7,711 nucleotides of DNA from CAYGWP01 sp964353455. Its GTDB lineage: Bacteria; Planctomycetota; Phycisphaerae; FEN-1346. The stretch spans positions 1 to 7,711 of the forward strand of contig CAYGWP010000008.1 in NCBI GenBank assembly GCA_964353455.1, in the 5' to 3' direction. The notes below the pieces were generated by a model. That model did not search any database. It worked only from the letters and a program-made list of their open reading frames with translations, and was not told where the DNA came from. A program made the translations under genes and the position numbers. The stretch's first letter is position 1; each line of letters starts with the position of its first letter. Of the stretch, positions 5,096-7,711 are shown one piece after another.

Positions 5096-5100
5096 CTCCC
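5096..5100 (-). promoter_or_regulatory. Shine-Dalgarno GGGAG deciding the start at 5090
   Basis: On the minus strand GGGAG is followed by TCTTA and then ATG. This spacing favours the 5090 start over the upstream in-frame alternative. Confidence 0.7.
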
Positions 5101-5131
5101 GACGCAGAAGCATCGCGGGAACGGACCGCAC

Positions 5132-5176
5132 CACGGCCACGCAACCGCCCGCCGCGGCGGGCAGGCTGTGGCCGTG
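5132..5176. repeat. Nested intergenic palindrome
   Basis: Outer arms CACGGCCAC (5132-5140) and GTGGCCGTG (5168-5176) enclose a perfect 16-bp palindrome GCCCGCCGCGGCGGGC (5147-5162). On the minus strand it lies just after the ADP-ribosylglycohydrolase stop and before the small membrane protein. It lacks a T-run; it could be a Rho-entry block, a processing site or another member of the local palindrome collection. Confidence 0.75.
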
Positions 5177-5189
5177 CCGCCCGGCCCCA

Positions 5190-6602
5190 TCATCCGTTCA
5201 GCCTCGCCACAAGGTCGCAGGATTCCTTCGCCACCTCGGAAAGTTTCACCTCGTGCATGCCGTGGATGCCGGTCTGGAGCGTGTCGCGGATCGGGGCGGT
5301 CCACTTGCGGGGCATGCGCTTGGCGCCGAGGATGAGGCCGACAACGGAGCCGACCGTCGCCCCGTTACAGTCAGTGTCAAAGGCGCATGTGACCGCGCGG
5401 CAGACGGACTTCTCGAAGTCGAGGCCGCCCCAGAGGAGGCCGACCGCGACGATCGCCGCATTCGAGATCGTGTGGCACCAGTCGTGGGCGCTCGCTTCGT
5501 CCCAATCCTTATGAATCTGGTCAATGGCCCGGTCGAACGTCCATCCGCCGCGGCGCCACGCAAGGACCTTCTCGATCTCCGCGGCAAGGCGCGACCGTAC
5601 GGGGATTTCGCCGAGGCCCGCCCGTATGATCCACTCGATGTCATCCCTGGTCCACGCGGCGGCCAGCATTGCGGCCACCCACATTTCACCGTATATACCG
5701 TTCTTGATGTGGCTGATGCAGGCGTCGCGCCAGGCCCACTCGGCGGCCCGCTCGGGCCGGCCGGGGGCGGCCCAGCCGAAAAAGTCGGCCCGGATCTGCG
5801 CGCCGATCCACTCGCGGTACGGGTTGAGGAAGGTCGCGCTCGATAACCCGCCCGCCGCCGTTCCGTCGGGCGCCGGCGGCGGGTACATCATCACGAGGTT
5901 TCGGTATGCCGCCCGCTCGGCCGTGCACACGTGGCCGATGGGGATGTTGTTCAGCCAGAACCGGGCCACGTCGGCCGGCGTAAAGTCCGCCCCGTGCCGC
6001 CTGAGGATCGCGTACCCCGTGGCGGTGTAGTTGGTGTCATCGTCCTCGACCATGCATCTAATTCCTTCGATGACTGTGCCGGGGGCGGGCTTGCCGGCCG
6101 CACCGACGAACCACTTCTCCTTCTCGGCCGTCTTCCGGTCAACCTCGATGGACCAGTAGTGCGAGAGCGGCCAGCGGCCCTGGGCCTTCAGGATCCGCTC
6201 CATCGAGCGGCGCCTGCGGCCCTCGACGGGCTTGCCGGCCAGGCACCCGCAGCATCGGCCCAGCCACGCCCCGTACATCTTGTCGAGGAACGCGGCGGGC
6301 GTGAGGCGCGGCGGCCGGACGGCCGGGCGGTCTTTCGGGCGGCTCTTGCGGATTCCCGCAAGGTCGCTCGGCTCACGGAAGGCATAGTGCTTCCGCATCG
6401 GCAGCCGCTGAATTTTTTCGAAGAGCGCCCGGACGCGCGGCTGGTGCGCAAGATCGTTATCAAGGTCGGCGCGCCCGAGGCGGGCGAACTCGGCCTCCAC
6501 GCGGCGAAGGTCGCGGCCCTCATCGGCGGCCTGGCGATGCTCAATCTCCAGGTCCCGCTTCTTGATGAAGAGCCACGGGTGGTCGGTCCAGGGCTTGGGC
6601 AT
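5190..6602 (-). CDS. ADP-ribosylglycohydrolase-family protein
   Basis: Residues 104-470 match the all-alpha ADP-ribosylglycohydrolase fold (DraG/ARH type), which uses two metal ions to hydrolyse ADP-ribose linkages. Visible landmarks are GAWLGRCCGCLAGKPVEG (111-128), DDDT (187-190) and DTDCNGATVGSVVGLILGA (409-427). The last of these is the family's C-terminal metal-binding Asp cluster. In the first motif the Asp of the usual GD pair is Arg (GR), as in a subgroup of large bacterial members, so the substrate may differ from protein-linked ADP-ribose. About 100 charged residues precede the domain (WLFIKKRDLEIEHRQAADEG onward), an extension not found in short DraG-like enzymes. No signal peptide is seen. 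The ATG at 6602 has AAGGG 7 bases upstream. A 72-base gap holding a hairpin separates it from the upstream lipoprotein gene, and about 99 bases separate it from the downstream membrane protein gene. Confidence 0.9.
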   Translation of the reverse strand: MPKPWTDHPWLFIKKRDLEIEHRQAADEGRDLRRVEAEFARLGRADLDNDLAHQPRVRALFEKIQRLPMRKHYAFREPSDLAGIRKSRPKDRPAVRPPRLTPAAFLDKMYGAWLGRCCGCLAGKPVEGRRRRSMERILKAQGRWPLSHYWSIEVDRKTAEKEKWFVGAAGKPAPGTVIEGIRCMVEDDDTNYTATGYAILRRHGADFTPADVARFWLNNIPIGHVCTAERAAYRNLVMMYPPPAPDGTAAGGLSSATFLNPYREWIGAQIRADFFGWAAPGRPERAAEWAWRDACISHIKNGIYGEMWVAAMLAAAWTRDDIEWIIRAGLGEIPVRSRLAAEIEKVLAWRRGGWTFDRAIDQIHKDWDEASAHDWCHTISNAAIVAVGLLWGGLDFEKSVCRAVTCAFDTDCNGATVGSVVGLILGAKRMPRKWTAPIRDTLQTGIHGMHEVKLSEVAKESCDLVARLNG

Positions 6603-6621
6603 GGCGCACCCTTTCAGGCAT

Positions 6622-6649
6622 GCGCGGCGGGTCGGGAGACCCGCCGCGC
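6622..6649. repeat. 28-bp hairpin repeat, copy 2
   Basis: The exact reverse complement of the hairpin at 8-35, with the same 12-bp arms and a GGGA loop. It lies in the 72-base gap between the lipoprotein stop and the start of the ADP-ribosylglycohydrolase-family gene, where it could separate two transcription units on the minus strand. No T-run follows it. Confidence 0.85.
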
Positions 6650-6674
6650 GAAGTTCGACTCGGCCGGAATTCCG

Positions 6675-7505
6675 CTACTTCGCCTCGGCCCGCGTGTCGA
6701 GATTTTCTTCCTTCGCGCCCGGCGGCACGCGGTACTCGAAGACCTTCGGGTTCGGGCGCTTTGCGAGGTCCACGTCCGAAAGGCGCAGCACCAGATCCAC
6801 TTCCTCGTCGCCGTAAAACCGGATTCGATAAACCGTGCAGACGTCAACACCGCCGACCTTCTCGTACGCCATCAGTTCGGCCATGACGATCCGGTCTCCG
6901 GCATCGTCATAGAGGTCGATGCGAACCGGCCGCAGGCTCGCCCGGTCGAACCAGATGCGGCGGACCGGCACGCGCTCGCCGGCCACCTGCCTCTCCTCCG
7001 ACAGAACGTAGTGCCGCGCCTGGGCCACGAACACCGCCTGCGAATCCGACGCAATGCCGATCGGAAACACGCCGAGCGCGGCGGCAAGGTCGCCGGGCGT
7101 CAGGATAAACCGCCGCTCCCCTTCTCCGCCGCGGCGGCCAACCCACACGGTGTTGACCCTCGGCTTGACCCAGAACCAGAACTTTTCGGCGTTCACGCCG
7201 ATGGCCGTGACCTCCTGCCCCAGCACCGCCCCGTGAACGAAGAGCCGGTCGGGCTTCTCGAGGAAGAGGTGGCCTTCGAGGTCGAACTGCATCGGCTCTC
7301 CTGTCCGGTCCTTGCGCGGCAGGTTGAGTCGCATTTCGGTCCGCGCCCAGATGGTCCGGATGGAATCGGCCCAGGCGTTGTGGGCCGCGAGGACCTCGTC
7401 GGGCCGGAAGACCTCCTGCGAGACCGGTTCGCCGGGCCCGCGCATCTGGCCGCACCCGGCCAGGAGCGCTGTGGCGACGAGCGCGATGGCCGGGGCGCTA
7501 CGCAT
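6675..7505 (-). CDS. LolA/LolB-like outer-membrane lipoprotein
   Basis: The 276-residue precursor has a clean lipoprotein signal: hydrophobic MRSAPAIALVATA followed by lipobox LLAGC with Cys18 as the lipidated residue. The mature part has no enzyme motif. It is rich in alternating beta-strand segments, for example MQFDLEGHLFLEKPDRLFVH, EKFWFWVKP and RRIWFDRASLRPVRIDLYD, ending with KVFEYRVPPGAKEENLDTRA. This pattern fits the half-barrel fold of LolA/LolB-like and DUF4292-like lipoproteins, which carry or insert lipids or lipoproteins at the outer membrane. That match is by pattern and only moderately certain. The ATG at 7505 lies inside the end of the upstream gene (8-base overlap), implying translational coupling; the Shine-Dalgarno sequence is weak (GAAGAAG). 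A hairpin repeat follows its stop. Confidence 0.78.
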   Translation of the reverse strand: MRSAPAIALVATALLAGCGQMRGPGEPVSQEVFRPDEVLAAHNAWADSIRTIWARTEMRLNLPRKDRTGEPMQFDLEGHLFLEKPDRLFVHGAVLGQEVTAIGVNAEKFWFWVKPRVNTVWVGRRGGEGERRFILTPGDLAAALGVFPIGIASDSQAVFVAQARHYVLSEERQVAGERVPVRRIWFDRASLRPVRIDLYDDAGDRIVMAELMAYEKVGGVDVCTVYRIRFYGDEEVDLVLRLSDVDLAKRPNPKVFEYRVPPGAKEENLDTRAEAK

Positions 7506-7707
7506 CGGGGTCGTCTTCTTCGGGTTCCTGTGCTTCGCCCGGTTCGGGGGGGGAAGGTTCGGCCGGATTACCCGCCGCTTCCGCGGCGGGCTCGGACGAA
7601 GTCGCGCCGGCCGGATCGGTATCTGTTTGCATCTGGTCCCACTTTTCGGGCATGTCGAGGATCTCGCGCAGGCGGTCGGCCACCGAGCGGATCTCGTCCT
7701 CCGTCAC
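7498..7707 (-). CDS. Small acidic-tailed protein, possibly N-terminally truncated by window edge
   Basis: A 69-residue product if started at the GTG at 7707-7705. The frame stays open to the window edge, so the true start may lie outside. The N-terminal part (TEDEIRSVADRLREILDMPEKWDQMQ) should be an amphipathic helix. From about residue 28 the protein is rich in Pro, Ala and Glu and ends in EEDDPDA, probably disordered. I do not recognise a family. Its stop overlaps the start of the lipoprotein gene by 8 bases, which supports it as a real gene in the same transcript, perhaps an envelope-related partner. Function unknown. Confidence 0.6.
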   Translation of the reverse strand: MTEDEIRSVADRLREILDMPEKWDQMQTDTDPAGATSSEPAAEAAGNPAEPSPPEPGEAQEPEEDDPDA

Positions 7708-7711
7708 CGAG

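Noticed and set aside
4732..5514. 260-residue plus-strand frame
   Set aside because: Spans two convincing minus-strand genes in antisense and shows no domain.

Overview
The window is a high-GC bacterial segment of single-copy accessory or housekeeping-type genes, with no rRNA, tRNA, transposase, integrase or CRISPR array that I can see. Three things fit an uncultured planctomycete-like bacterium: a secreted lipoprotein built of internalin-style leucine-rich repeats, a large ADP-ribosylglycohydrolase-family enzyme of the GRxxGxxxGKP type, and many short GC-rich palindromic repeats between genes. This assignment is inference only; nothing here fixes the taxon.

Layout. A 64-residue Arc-type ribbon-helix-helix protein (+, 90-284) converges on a leucine-rich-repeat lipoprotein (-, 310-1539). 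A roughly 400-base divergent intergenic region (1540-1943) holds a structured repeat cluster at 1615-1869. It has a 14-bp inverted repeat at its edges, five direct and three inverted copies of a 15-bp unit, and a 29-bp perfect hairpin. A TATAAT promoter then leads into an aldo/keto-reductase-like TIM-barrel protein (+, 1944-2735) and an Asp/Glu racemase-family protein (+, 2892-3578). From 3658 to the right edge everything is on the minus strand. In transcription order these are a small acidic-tailed protein (7707-7498), a LolA/LolB-like lipoprotein (7505-6675), an ADP-ribosylglycohydrolase-family protein (6602-5190), a four-helix membrane protein (5090-4599) and a YddG-like amino-acid exporter (4602-3658).

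How the genes may work together. The exporter starts inside the stop codon of the small membrane protein (ATGA overlap), so those two are probably co-translated. The racemase and the exporter both act on amino acids by family, but they are convergent and a shared pathway is only a guess. The lipoprotein and the gene before it overlap by 8 bases and are probably one transcript.

The most unusual feature is a set of interlocking palindromic repeat modules around the racemase gene. An 18-bp palindrome (module P) occurs three times and a 26-bp stem-loop (module W) four times. Both coding stops on the plus strand (2733-2735 and 3576-3578) lie at the start of a P module. The last residues of the convergent exporter are encoded by a W module. 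A different 28-bp hairpin appears at 8-35 and again, as its exact reverse complement, at 6622-6649. I found no clear defence or mobile gene system. The best candidates for something undescribed are the 1615-1869 element and the stop-codon-associated P/W repeat family.
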